Translations under genes and position numbers: made by a program
Notes under the pieces: generated by a model
The model's database searches: none
Told to the model about the DNA's origin: nothing
Seen by the model: the letters and a program-made list of their open reading frames with translations, nothing else
Assembly: GCA_021464525.1 (NCBI GenBank)
Contig: JADRCO010000156.1
Coordinates: 1 to 47,593, forward strand
DNA length: 47,593 bases
Reading direction: 5' to 3'
Origin: Rhizophagus sp. LPA8_4_AMF
Taxonomy: Eukaryota; Glomeromycota; Glomeromycetes; Glomerales; Glomeraceae
Part shown: piece by piece, positions 1 through 9,436 of the stretch
Numbering within the stretch: position 1 is the first letter of the stretch
Layout of the letters: each line of letters begins with the position of its first letter

Positions 1-1083
1 GTTTCAGAGAGAAAATTATTTATTATAATTGATTGATAATCAGGATATTTGATAAACTAATTTTATTACGTAATCATATAATTACATAATTACATAAACC
101 CGTGATGATATAACACCCGTTACATGTATATTTTCTCTAAATAAAATAATTGTAATTTTCTATATGGAATATAAAATATAAAACGGAATTATTACAAGAT
201 GCCTAATGATTATAATATACAAATAAGCCACATGCGCTACATATTTTTTTGTATTATAAATATTTGCTTTATTTTGTATTAATAAAATTTAACTTTTTTT
301 TTTCTTAAAATGACTTTACCTTATTCACCAGACGATGGTTTTCGCTGTATTTAAATATCTTCAAACTTGGTTTATTAGTTAATCGACTAGCAGCAGTTCC
401 TTGTTTCACGCAGATCCTTTTCACGAACTAATAAAAAATAATCTTGACCTTAATAAAGAAGAAATTTTATAACTGAAGAATGAAATAAATCTTATTGGTA
501 TAATAATGTTAACATTCTATGAATACGAAACATTAAGATGAGTTCGATAATTTCAGAATGGTTTTATGTCTTCTTATATATTGTTTAATTCTTATTGAAT
601 ATTTAAAAAATTATGATTTATTAATTTCCCCTATTTTAAAAATTTAAAATAAGTTGCAAGATCTTTCACGTGATTTATTATAATAAAATTTAATGAATAA
701 ATTGTATTTTCATATGATGTATTTTTTGCATTATCTTTTATTGTATACTATAGTATGGGAAACCTGTTATACTGTAAATATGTAATTTGAATATCATTGA
801 AATTTTTGATTGCAATGGTGCGTATAATACAAATTTGAAAGCGATTCATTCAAAAATTTGCCGAAAATTGATGTTTATATCCATAAATTCGATTCACTTT
901 CGGTAAATTGGTAGGTTTCCCTTGTTCAATAAATTTCAAATGGACGTTAAATTCCAAGTTTGGCAACATATGCTTAACTCAAGTTACTAAAGAATTTTTT
1001 TAAAAAATTATTTAATTAGGCTTCTAATTACATTCGATTGTTTAGAGTAAAACCTTCAGTATGGGACGACCTAATTAAAATTT
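1..1083. other. AT-rich stretch, no gene supported
   Basis: No open frame, RNA gene or clear repeat could be supported here. Short coding-looking snatches with many stops occur around 330-500 and may be gene relics, but no family was recognised. Confidence 0.4.
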
Positions 1084-1800
1084 TAAATCCAAATATAATG
1101 GTTCAATTGAAGTTCTAAATGATAAAGAATACTATGATTAGGGATGGCAACGGTCAAAGACTTCTGACCGACCGTTTGACCGACGGTTTGACCGACCGGT
1201 TTGACCGATCTTTAACCAACCATTTTGCGAAACTTTAAGTGTTTTAATGAAAAAAGTTTCGCAACTTTTTTTTTAATTATGTTAGATAAAACCGCTCTGA
1301 TTATAGATCAGTCAAGCGGTCGATCAAACGGTCAGCCATAGCGGTCGGTCAGAACGGTCGGTCGGTCAAACGGTTATGACTGACCGATGACCGACCATGA
1401 CAGACCGTTGCCATCCCTAATTATGATGATATTAGTATTGAAGTTGATAATAACCCCATATATAAAAATATTTCGTGCATTTCAGCGCATGTTAAATTAT
1501 CAAACGTATTATCAGACATTTTTCAAAAAATTTTAAGCTTTAAGGTATTAAGAAATTAGATTAAACAATAATAGTTCGTTAATTTTTTTGTTTTTGTTTT
1601 TATTTTTTAGTAATATAATTTTCCTAGGAATATTTATGAGAAGAATTCCTTTGAAGAAATATGATACTTCAGATATAATTAAAATTTTAGACCCTTTTTA
1701 ATTGAATATAAAACAAAATGGATGGAATAAATTGGGATTCGCTCAAAATACTGAAATTTCCAAAGAATCGATTAAAAAGAATTAGTTAAAGACGTTATGC
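1084..1800 (+). pseudogene. decayed BTB/BACK-domain gene, split by a MITE
   Basis: With the MITE at 1139-1419 set aside, the flanks read in one frame: NGSIEVLNDKEYYD before it and DDISIEVDNNPIYK after it, followed by AHVKLSNVLSDIFQKIL. Further right, in shifted frames, are YDTSDIIKIL (about 1660-1690) and WGFAQNTEISKESIK-like words (about 1735-1775). These resemble the BTB core and the following helices and BACK region of the BTB-TLDc family abundant in Glomeromycotina. An intact relative lies at 12382-14064. Stops and frameshifts separate the pieces, no start codon is visible and no TLDc part was found, so this is a dead copy. The family call rests on short motifs and could be tested by a translated search. 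Confidence 0.55.
1139..1419. mobile_element. hAT-type MITE, 281 bp
   Basis: Perfect 17-bp terminal inverted repeats TAGGGATGGCAACGGTC lie at 1139-1155 and 1403-1419. They are flanked by an 8-bp target duplication with one mismatch: ACTATGAT at 1131-1138 and ATTATGAT at 1420-1427. The TAGGGATGGCAA terminus and 8-bp duplication are typical of hAT elements. Internally both ends carry runs of GACCG/CGGTC words, the sort of subterminal repeats that hAT transposases bind. There is no coding capacity, so it is non-autonomous. It sits inside the BTB relic. Confidence 0.85.
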
Positions 1801-3090
1801 ACATATTTATGAATTATATTTAATAAACATCAAACTTTGTCACTTTATTTCTGTAAATTATAATCGAAGTAGATTTACTTAAAAAAGGTATAATAAACTT
1901 GCAGCCATTCACATACAAAAATACTATCATTGAATTAAAAACAGATTCCAGATATTAATACACAATGGGCAGTTTTTGCTACAAGTTTATAGGATTTGGA
2001 TAAAAATCATTATGCTCATAACCGTAAAAAACAAAAATATTTAGTCAACTTTAAAAGATATTTGGCTAATTTATTTTTCTTTATTTTACAAATGTTTTTA
2101 ATCAATAATATTATTTTCGTATTATTAGCTGTACGCACTTTTTCAGGGCTGGAATTATGATAATTTAGGTCAGTAGGTAGCTTTCCCCAGAAATTTTCTA
2201 TAAAAGGAATGATTTTCACGATTTTTTATATTCGACATGCCAGTCGTGAGTCGTGACGACGATTCATTTTTTTTTTTAAAAAAAAAAAAATGGGCTTGTA
2301 ATATTAAATAGTTTTGATGATAAATTACTAAATAATACTCACATTTTGCTCTGAAGAGATACAGCACCTCAATGAGCATTACATTACTTAACAAGCTTAA
2401 TAATGATTCGGAAATCTTGATCTTTTTTACAGCTCTAGTTCCAATATCTGATATCATTTATAATTCTGAATCAGTTCCGAGAGAATGCATAGCGAAAAAC
2501 GGTGTGAAATTATTCTGGATCGCTCAAAATTAAGTTAACATGTTTTTTATTCAAATTGAAATAATTAGAAAAGTTTTTTTTTTATTAAATTATATGAGAA
2601 GCATAAATTTACAGCAATATTCTCTCTCTATCTTTGACCCTTATTTAAAAAAATTTCATATTTCTGTTTCATACATATTGCTTGATAAATTAAAAAAATA
2701 ATCATCCAAAATCTGAATATTTATTTTACAAAATCTAGTTAAAATTAAATTAGGCTAGATAAAAACATTAATTAAAGAATCGCTTCTAAGGAAATCTTTA
2801 TATCAAATGATTTACCTTCAATCTGTGAAGCGGATTCCTTACTTTCCATGTAAACAGATAGCTCGCATCTCAAACTTTGTTCTACTTTGAGATTTCCCAA
2901 CCGTCACATGATTTTGTTGCTAGAATTTCATTCAAGAGATTGGTAGAATCCTGGGACGTTACGAGTGTTTCTTGGTCTCTCTGTAATTTATTTCCCGCTT
3001 CCTCTGCCTATTCTCATTACTGACAATTTTCAAGTTCAAGGTTCTTTATTCTCCAATGACTTTGGGACATTAACATACTGATCTGATAAC
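1801..3090. other. gene-poor stretch with coding-like scraps
   Basis: No gene is supported. A poly-T/poly-A block lies near 2268-2290. Minus-strand scraps around 2820-3090 look mildly coding-like but are full of stops. Confidence 0.35.
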
Positions 3091-3305
3091 TAGGGATGGG
3101 AATGACTCTCTCAGTTCGGTTCGATTCTGAACCGACACCGAGTTGAGCAGAGTCAAACCGAAAAGCTGGTTCAGTTCCATAATCGGTTTTTATCACTTCA
3201 GTCTAGATCCAAGCGAGTATATATCAAAATTTGTTAAACCCGACTTGGAACTGATGTACCAAACTGAACTGACTCAAGTCACTCAACCCAAATTTTCCAT
3301 CCCTA
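3091..3305. mobile_element. hAT-like MITE, 215 bp, degenerate
   Basis: The element begins TAGGGATGGGAA and ends TTCCATCCCTA, giving inverted repeats that match the terminus of the MITE at 1139 (TAGGGATGG). The flanking octamers CTGATAAC and TTTGTAAC agree at only 5 of 8 positions, so the target duplication has decayed or been misplaced. The interior carries scattered CGGTTC/GAACCG-type words facing each other. No coding capacity is visible. Confidence 0.65.
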
Positions 3306-3389
3306 TTTGTAACTTGAACTAGGAGTATTAATTTGATCTAATGGTATTGGACCAAAGTCCTAAGATATAGGGCCATCAAGTACTACAAA

Positions 3390-4110
3390 AGGACCCCGAA
3401 CAATACTGATATAGGTGAGAGGTGACAATACGTCGCAACATTAGTAGCCTTCATTTAGTTAGAATTTAAAAATGCGTATAATTGGTCAAAATTTTTGATA
3501 TAGTTAGATTTTAACTTTGCGTAATTTTAGTTAGATTTTAAGATAGTAAGATATTGAGTTTGCTTATTTTGAAGGTATCCATTACATATACCATGATAAT
3601 CAATTCAAATAAAACTTTTTTTTGAAAATTCTCTTTTTACTGAAAAATGTTTTGTTGGAAATATTGTAAGGAATGATTAGCTAAATATGAATATGTTACC
3701 CACATTGTTCATGCAAAAAAAAGTAGTGTGTATATGTAGAAAACAATCAAATTAAATCACAAATATAAAGATGATTGTTTAAATAGACATGTGGCACGTT
3801 CAGGATGTGAGTCAAGTAAAGGACAAAGATCCATTTATAGTTTTTCAAGCCAGCTACAGAAGAAAATATTGAGAGTTCAGATGAATATGGATGAAGATGA
3901 TTTTTTATGGGTTTGTGATGAAGTGACGAATAAAAGAATCAATTAAATTTTAAATTGATTTAAGGTTAGGGGATTACAATGCGTATTTTAAAAAAATTCC
4001 AGGAGTCAGGTGCTATAAATGCATACTGACCATAGTCAAAAGTGTTGCATACAGCTAATAGTAAATTTTTTTTGCTAGATCTCACCTATATTAGTATTAT
4101 TCGGGGTCCT
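3390..4110. mobile_element. TIR transposon, 721 bp, 8-bp TSD
   Basis: Inverted repeats of 31 bp with two mismatches start AGGACCCCGAA and run through AATACT and ATATAGGTGAGA (3390-3420 and 4080-4110). They are flanked by a perfect 8-bp duplication, ACTACAAA, at 3382-3389 and 4111-4118. The 8-bp duplication suggests a hAT-like (or other 8-bp TSD) superfamily, but the terminus differs from the TAGGGATGG elements nearby. The interior has one short plus-strand coding-like patch near 3760-3945 interrupted by stops, possibly a transposase remnant. It is non-autonomous as it stands. Confidence 0.8.
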
Positions 4111-4124
4111 ACTACAAATAGTTC

Positions 4125-4620
4125 GCCATTTTCTTGTAATATAGCATGACCACAAAGACTTATCTCCCTTGTAATTTCACTACATCCCATAACATCTTCA
4201 GTCTTGATGAGTCGCATTGAGAAGTGATATCATTAATATTAATGTCTTAAAATGTTCTTTTTATAGCAATGCTACTATACAACATTATTTTTCTCAGATT
4301 GATCCTCAATAGGTGGCAAATTTGATGATTTCAATATGCATGTATCGCCTTGCGCTAAAAGGTTAATAACAATTTACTCCTGTTTTATTTTCTTGATATC
4401 ATCACCTAATTAAGTAATAAGGTTGGTCTTTTCTTTATCTCTCTGCTCTAGATTCGTGAATCTAGCTTCATGTTCTTCCAAAGCGTGCTTTAACTTTGAT
4501 ATTCTCAGCCTTGACTTGAGCAGTACTTAAGTATTTCAAGTAACCTCAGCTAAAAGCTTCGAATTTAATTCTCTTAACGAGCCAATCTCAGATTGCATGT
4601 TCGATAATATTTTTTTTATA
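4125..4620 (-). pseudogene. decayed coiled-coil protein gene
   Basis: Read on the minus strand, about 4500-4400 gives KLKHALEEHEARFTNLEQRD followed by KEKTNLIT and then a stop. A little further on, near 4355-4290, is LKSSNLPPIEDQSEKN. Heptad-like E/L/K-rich repeats of this kind belong to a highly repeated coiled-coil protein family I associate with Rhizophagus genomes; its function is not known. Stops and frameshifts occur throughout. On the other side of the TIR transposon at 3390-4110 the same strand still reads coding-like words such as ENGELFVVLDGPIS and FGPIPLDQINTPSSS, so the relic probably extended further and was broken by that insertion. Confidence 0.5.
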
Positions 4621-7242
4621 CAAGATGGGAATAATTTAAAAGTTCATTAGCATAGGCAAAAAAAATGAAATGACCTCATAGGAATTTCTGTTACATGCGA
4701 CTTTATTGATACAGCATACAAATAATATATTTTTCGCTTGCCTACACTACCAATACACATTCTCCCACTCCATATTCCGCTTTCACTGTCCCAATTATCG
4801 ATATTATGGATAAATCAAAACCGGTCATCAGTTATACTAATACGAGATATGTAGTGTCAGAAATAAATTAACATTAACCTTAGTAAAAGCTCTGCCTATA
4901 CACTTTCCATGATGCTAGTAAGGTCCTCAGAAATCTGTACGAAAAAATGTCATATTTTGCAAGTACTGGGATCGTTTCTTTGTAAATAACTGAAAAAATA
5001 TTTTTTTTCATTCATACCATTTATACAGTATCTTAATTGCGTAATATCTCACCCGAACTTCAATAATTTCTTCATCAACGCTTTTTTCAAACTGCGATAT
5101 GTCAGTTTCTTTTAAACGAACGAGTTCATATTCCATCGCTCTTTCCCTTCTCCTTTCCCTCTCCAGAAAATCTGTGCGAGCAAGACCGAATATCAGAAGC
5201 CGAGCAACCAGTTGACTTGTGGTCATCGCCTTATTTAACGACTTGAAATTCATATATTTCATCACGAACACCAAGGAATTTGTGTTCATCGCCACCTACG
5301 TCGCTCACATGACAAATGGCTTCGGTGGAAGACTTGTTTGACGAGTAACTGCATAATTTTCGGCTTCATCACCTTTACCAATAAATCGGCTAATCACAAC
5401 GAATATATTCTCATGCCTTTTGATATAAATCAAATGCTTTTTTACCATATTTATTATAAATTATCCTGCCTCCAGCCTTTCCTTTCCCTTTCGCTTTCCC
5501 TTTCCCTGCAGTTTAACCTACAATCTGCCCTGCTTCTGCCGCCTAAGAAGGAGAATTCTTTCTTGGACTACAATCAAAAAGCAGCAGAAAATGGTTGTAC
5601 TGATACTATTCGTGCATGCATGTGTTTGAAATCTTGGTACAAGGAACCTAACTTTGTCATGAACGAAACATGATATGTTATGCATTGCACCATCTGGATA
5701 CCTAGGGATCTCTTAACATTTATTCGGTCCATTCATAGAAGATATAAGATACCAGAGGGCTGAGGACTTCGCAATTTCAAGATCCCAGGCACGTTTAGGC
5801 TCAGAGAAAATAATGCAACAGCTTTGGTGGTCGGAGTAAGAAAAAAGTTGTACAGGTAGAAATCTTACATGGATGAAGCACAAAAACCGGATTCAGCTGT
5901 TAACGTAGATCTTGCGGAAATCAGATACTGTAGATAGATCTTAGCATAGAAAATTCGTTATGTTTCACGGGTAAGATCCATGCAATATGTTCTTTCAACA
6001 TTACCTCTCATATTCTCATTACCATATACAACAATTACAGGCTTCGATAGTTTAGCAATAACATTGTAACAATTCCAAAAGTCTTATCAATCTTTCAAAT
6101 CACAACATTGTTAGTTTTAATTATAAGCATAATTAAATCTTTTTTACATTTACATCAACAATTTTTAGCTTTTCATATCAGTTCGCATTTTACATAAGTG
6201 CATAGCTATGATTAATTAGTATTTGTTAAAAGACTTCGTATTCGTAATTCTCACTAATTCATAAAAAAAAAAAAATTCCATTCCACTAATTTGGAATAGC
6301 AAAAATAAATATTACAAAATAAATATGAAATAAATAAGATAAATATAAAATAAATAAATGAACTAAATAATATAAATAAAATAATAATACAATTAAAAAA
6401 TCAAGCGTTAAATAAAATTTTAAATTATATATATACAACGAAGTAAAAGAGAAGGAAAACTGCCGACTCTTCCGTTTTCCTAAAAACCACTGAAAACGCC
6501 GACTTGAAACTTATATAATAAGCTATTATTTTGTTTACAAAATAAAGGAAATAGAAAATATCCTTTCATAATAACTTTTTCCTTATTTTTATAAGCATTT
6601 TTTAAAAGTCTATTGGGAAGATAAAAAACCATCAGAACTATAAGGAAGTATTATAAATTTAAAATATTGTTCCGGCCAGTTAATAAAAAATGTTAACTGA
6701 TAAGAAACCTGAGCAGGAGAGCGATCGAAACAAATCTATAAAATTAAATAAAAAACGCGTTAACTGATATTTTATATACAGTAGCATGTTATATTTTTTT
6801 TAAACAATAAACGAGAAAAGGAAATCATACTCAGTCAAAATTCATACAGTAAAAAATTAGATTAGAGACATTAGAGACAGAAAAATAAATTGAGGGAAGA
6901 AATTAGACGAATGGAAGATACTATACCCTGTATAGATAGTGTATAGATACAGGCATTAGAAGGATTGAATACTTTTGCTTCATATAGAAATGCATTAAAT
7001 GGTAATATCTAGGATCGATACGGAAAGTACTTTTGGCAAATCACATGATTATGTGATAAATTATCCGAGCCATTTCCACTGAAGTGGCTGTGAAGTGAAA
7101 AGTGAAAATGATGTAACTTATCTTTTAAGGATATTAGCATGATGGATATTTAAATCAGTTATGGGTTTGATATCAGCATATCATACAAAATTACACACAT
7201 TATTTTGATACCATTTTGAACATAAATTTTTTTTTATCATCT
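4621..7242. other. no confident gene; somewhat GC-richer patch 5000-5700
   Basis: Overlapping opposite-strand open frames of about 95 and 111 codons occur at 5008-5673, but neither has a recognisable domain or intron evidence. The patch has a higher G+C content than its surroundings and contains a CTTTCC-type microsatellite (about 5480-5510), so it may be a transposon fragment. Bases 6290-6425 are (AAAT)n-like low complexity. Nothing else is supported. Confidence 0.35.
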
Positions 7243-7660
7243 ATTCTCACATTATTAATTCCAAGTGGCCTGATTGTGGTGCAATGTAAAAGATACGTGG
7301 CAAAATATTCTCGTAACGTCTCTTTTACTTCGCCCTCGCTAACAATCTACAACTTTACGGATGACTGCGATTTGAAATAATAATTATTTACACAAAAATC
7401 TCGCATTTTCACATTATTAATTTAAAGTGGATTTACTCTGTCTTCGATTGTAAGTTTTAACATGGCACAATATAGGAAACGTGGCAAAGTACTCTTGTAC
7501 GCCTCCTTAACTTCGTCCTTGCCAATAACCTATAATTTTACAGATGAAATATTTTCACATTACTAATTTAAATGGCTTTGCTATTCAATTGTAAATTTTA
7601 ACATGGCGCAATATAGAAAAACGTGGCAAAATACTCTTGTACGTCTCCTTTACTTCGCCA
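7243..7660 (+). repeat. three direct tandem repeats of about 145-160 bp
   Basis: Three diverged copies start near 7243, 7405 and 7549. Each has the order TCACATTA(T/C)TAATT, a patch like GATTGTAA, then ATGGC(A/G)CAATATA-like text, ACGTGGCAAA, and CTCTTGTACG followed by CTCCTTTACTTCG or a close variant. The copies match best in the ACGTGGCAAA to TTCG segment. The array ends about 145 bp before the start codon of the small secreted-peptide gene at 7805, so it lies in that gene's upstream region. Confidence 0.75.
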
Positions 7661-7711
7661 AATGTAATCATGAAATAATCATGAAACATTTGTATTATAG
7701 AAAAAATTTCT

Positions 7712-7718
7712 TATATAA
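7712..7718 (+). promoter_or_regulatory. candidate TATA box of the secreted-peptide gene
   Basis: TATATAA lies 86 bases upstream of the ATG at 7805, followed by an A-rich leader free of other ATGs in the gene's frame. In such AT-rich DNA the match alone is weak evidence. Confidence 0.35.
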
Positions 7719-7804
7719 ACACCGAGAAAATGAAAATTCTTCAATCAAATTAAAAAACAACGAATTAAAAGTTATATATCACAAAAAAATAAATTATCTG
7801 AATC

Positions 7805-8030
7805 ATGAAATTAAAATACTTACTGTTGATTTTCGTCTTTACTATTGTTTTAGCGAGTAAATAAATTATTAAAAAAAAAAAATTTCTTTATTTAAAACGA
7901 ATTCTTTTAACAATATTTTATTTTCATTATTGACGCAGATGCAGAACTACAACGGTATAAACGTGGCGCGGTTGCAGAACCACAAGATTTGTATAAACGT
8001 GACGCGGACACAGAAGCTGTTTCTTACTGA
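7805..8030 (+). CDS. small secreted Kex2-processed peptide precursor (two exons, 47 aa)
   Basis: Exons are 7805-7856 and 7939-8030, joined across an 82-bp GT-AG intron that splits an Asn codon. The first 17 residues (MKLKYLLLIFVFTIVLA) form a classic signal peptide. The mature part has two Kex2-type sites: RYKR, then GAVAEPQDLYKR, then DADTEAVSY at the C terminus. Expected products are an N-terminal propeptide and the peptides GAVAEPQDLY and DADTEAVSY. The DA and EA pairs resemble Ste13 dipeptidyl-aminopeptidase trimming sites of yeast alpha-factor. Fungi, including arbuscular mycorrhizal species, are known to make such Kex2-processed repeat proteins; some are pheromone-like, most have no known role. 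A third unit (KRDADSSNLY, about 8048-8077) follows out of frame behind two stops and looks decayed. A second in-frame acceptor 6 bases downstream would drop two residues. Confidence 0.75.
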
Positions 8031-8960
8031 AGGATTATTAAGATATTAAACGTGACGCAGATTCTTCTAACCTATACAATATCCTTTTAGACGGCTAGCT
8101 CTTCGGGTCTTTGGGCGGTGGGATTTTATTCCCTTTTTTAATTATTCTTTAACGAAACGTATGTTAAAATTTCTATGTTGATAATTTTTATTGAAATTAA
8201 AAAAAAAATTTATTTCCATTTTTTTTTATTCGTGATAACGTATAATCATATAAGAGACTTTAATTTTGAAATTTTGAAAGTTAGAAATATCCATTGATAA
8301 CCCTATAATGAGAAAATGATTATGAGTTTATGCCTACATCTGTCTACATCACACGCACTATACTTTGACAGTGAATAGTCACTTGATTCTATTTGACCTC
8401 GATTACACAAATGAGAAATCTTTGATTTTTCTGACGCGTGATCAACACAGTCAGTATTTTCTTCACCTTGCCTGCCAAGTGCAAGATTGTAGAAATATAC
8501 TTGCAACGCATAGCCTCATTACTATCTACAACTGCCCCATGCTTCTTATCCTGTGAAGAATATAATTAATGCAGTTTATCAATTAATGGGAAAATTGAAG
8601 AGTTCGATGCATTCGGCTAGAATATACAAACCTTCGGCCATTACTTATCTGAAGAATGGGAGTGATGTCCTCGTTACGATTCCATATTTCGCCACCACTT
8701 CACTCATGGATAATTTAAGCCTTTTTCCACTAAAAACCATTAATATGATGCAATTAATTCCGACTTGGAATAAAAAACTTGGTTTGATAAATTATGAAAA
8801 TCATTATAACGAACAAAAGTTTTATTAATTTAATAAAGAAATTCAAAAAAAAACCTTGTCAGAAAATTGCTTTAGATATTGGTGATCACACTATTTTACA
8901 ACCTCTATTCCTCTAAAGAAATCTGTGAAACTGATTATTATTGCATAGAAAAGGACGGTT
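8031..8960. other. no confident gene
   Basis: This begins with the decayed third repeat unit and probable 3' untranslated region of the peptide gene. Two adjacent plus-strand open frames of 63 and 91 codons (8365-8556 and 8553-8828) show no recognisable domain, signal peptide or splice structure and may be fragments of one decayed gene. Confidence 0.35.
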
Positions 8961-8965
8961 ACGGT

Positions 8966-9436
8966 AGATTTCGTCGAAATTCATTTCACCGAACCCATTT
9001 CGCCGAAGCCATTTCGCCGAAGGAATGCTTCACCGAAGGGATGTTTCGCCGAAAGGACGTTTCACCGAACGTACGGAAATGTGGGAAAAATCCGTCTATT
9101 AGTAATTGAGTAAATAGATTTACGACAGTTCACACGATCTGTTTCTCTGTTTTATTTTTTGGATTACACAGATTTACGGGTTAAAATTTTCCGCAGCGAA
9201 CTTATTTGGACTTCATTCAAATAATAATTATATTTTATTATACGTGAATATATTCTAATAGATATTAAACCAATAGCGTACATATATTAATATAATATTG
9301 TTAACATTACATTATTAGGTAACTTATATTTATATTATTAGTGCATTTAACCGAATCCATTTCACCGAATTATGGCTTCGGCGAAATGGGTTTCTGTGAA
9401 ATGGACTTCGGCGAAAAGTCCGGATACCGAAAAGGA
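8966..9436. mobile_element. inverted-repeat element built of TTTCGCCGAA words
   Basis: The left block (about 8966-9070) is a head-to-tail series of near-decamers such as ATTTCACCGAA, ATTTCGCCGAA and GTTTCGCCGAA. The right block (about 9346-9436) carries the same words on the opposite strand (TTCGGCGAAATGG and relatives) and ends in CGGATACCGAAAAGGACC, imperfectly matching the inverted left edge near AAAAGGACGG. The core between is AT-rich with no coding capacity. The arrangement is that of a non-autonomous DNA transposon with subterminal repeats. Superfamily and exact ends were not determined. Confidence 0.6.

Noticed and set aside
5008..5673. Opposed open frames of 95 (minus) and 111 (plus) codons
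   Set aside because: No recognisable domain and no splice or start support. They may be part of a decayed transposon, so no gene is called.
6290..6425. AAAT-rich tract as a possible array or origin
   Set aside because: Simple low complexity without regular unit, dyad or conserved motif; no array of spaced repeats of CRISPR type exists in the window.
7603..7860. 85-codon plus-strand open frame overlapping the secreted-peptide gene
   Set aside because: It starts inside the third tandem repeat, lacks any domain and is out of frame with the signal-peptide exon, which has splice and Kex2-site support.
8365..8828. Two consecutive plus-strand frames of 63 and 91 codons
   Set aside because: No domain, signal or family motif, and chance frames of this size occur in this DNA.
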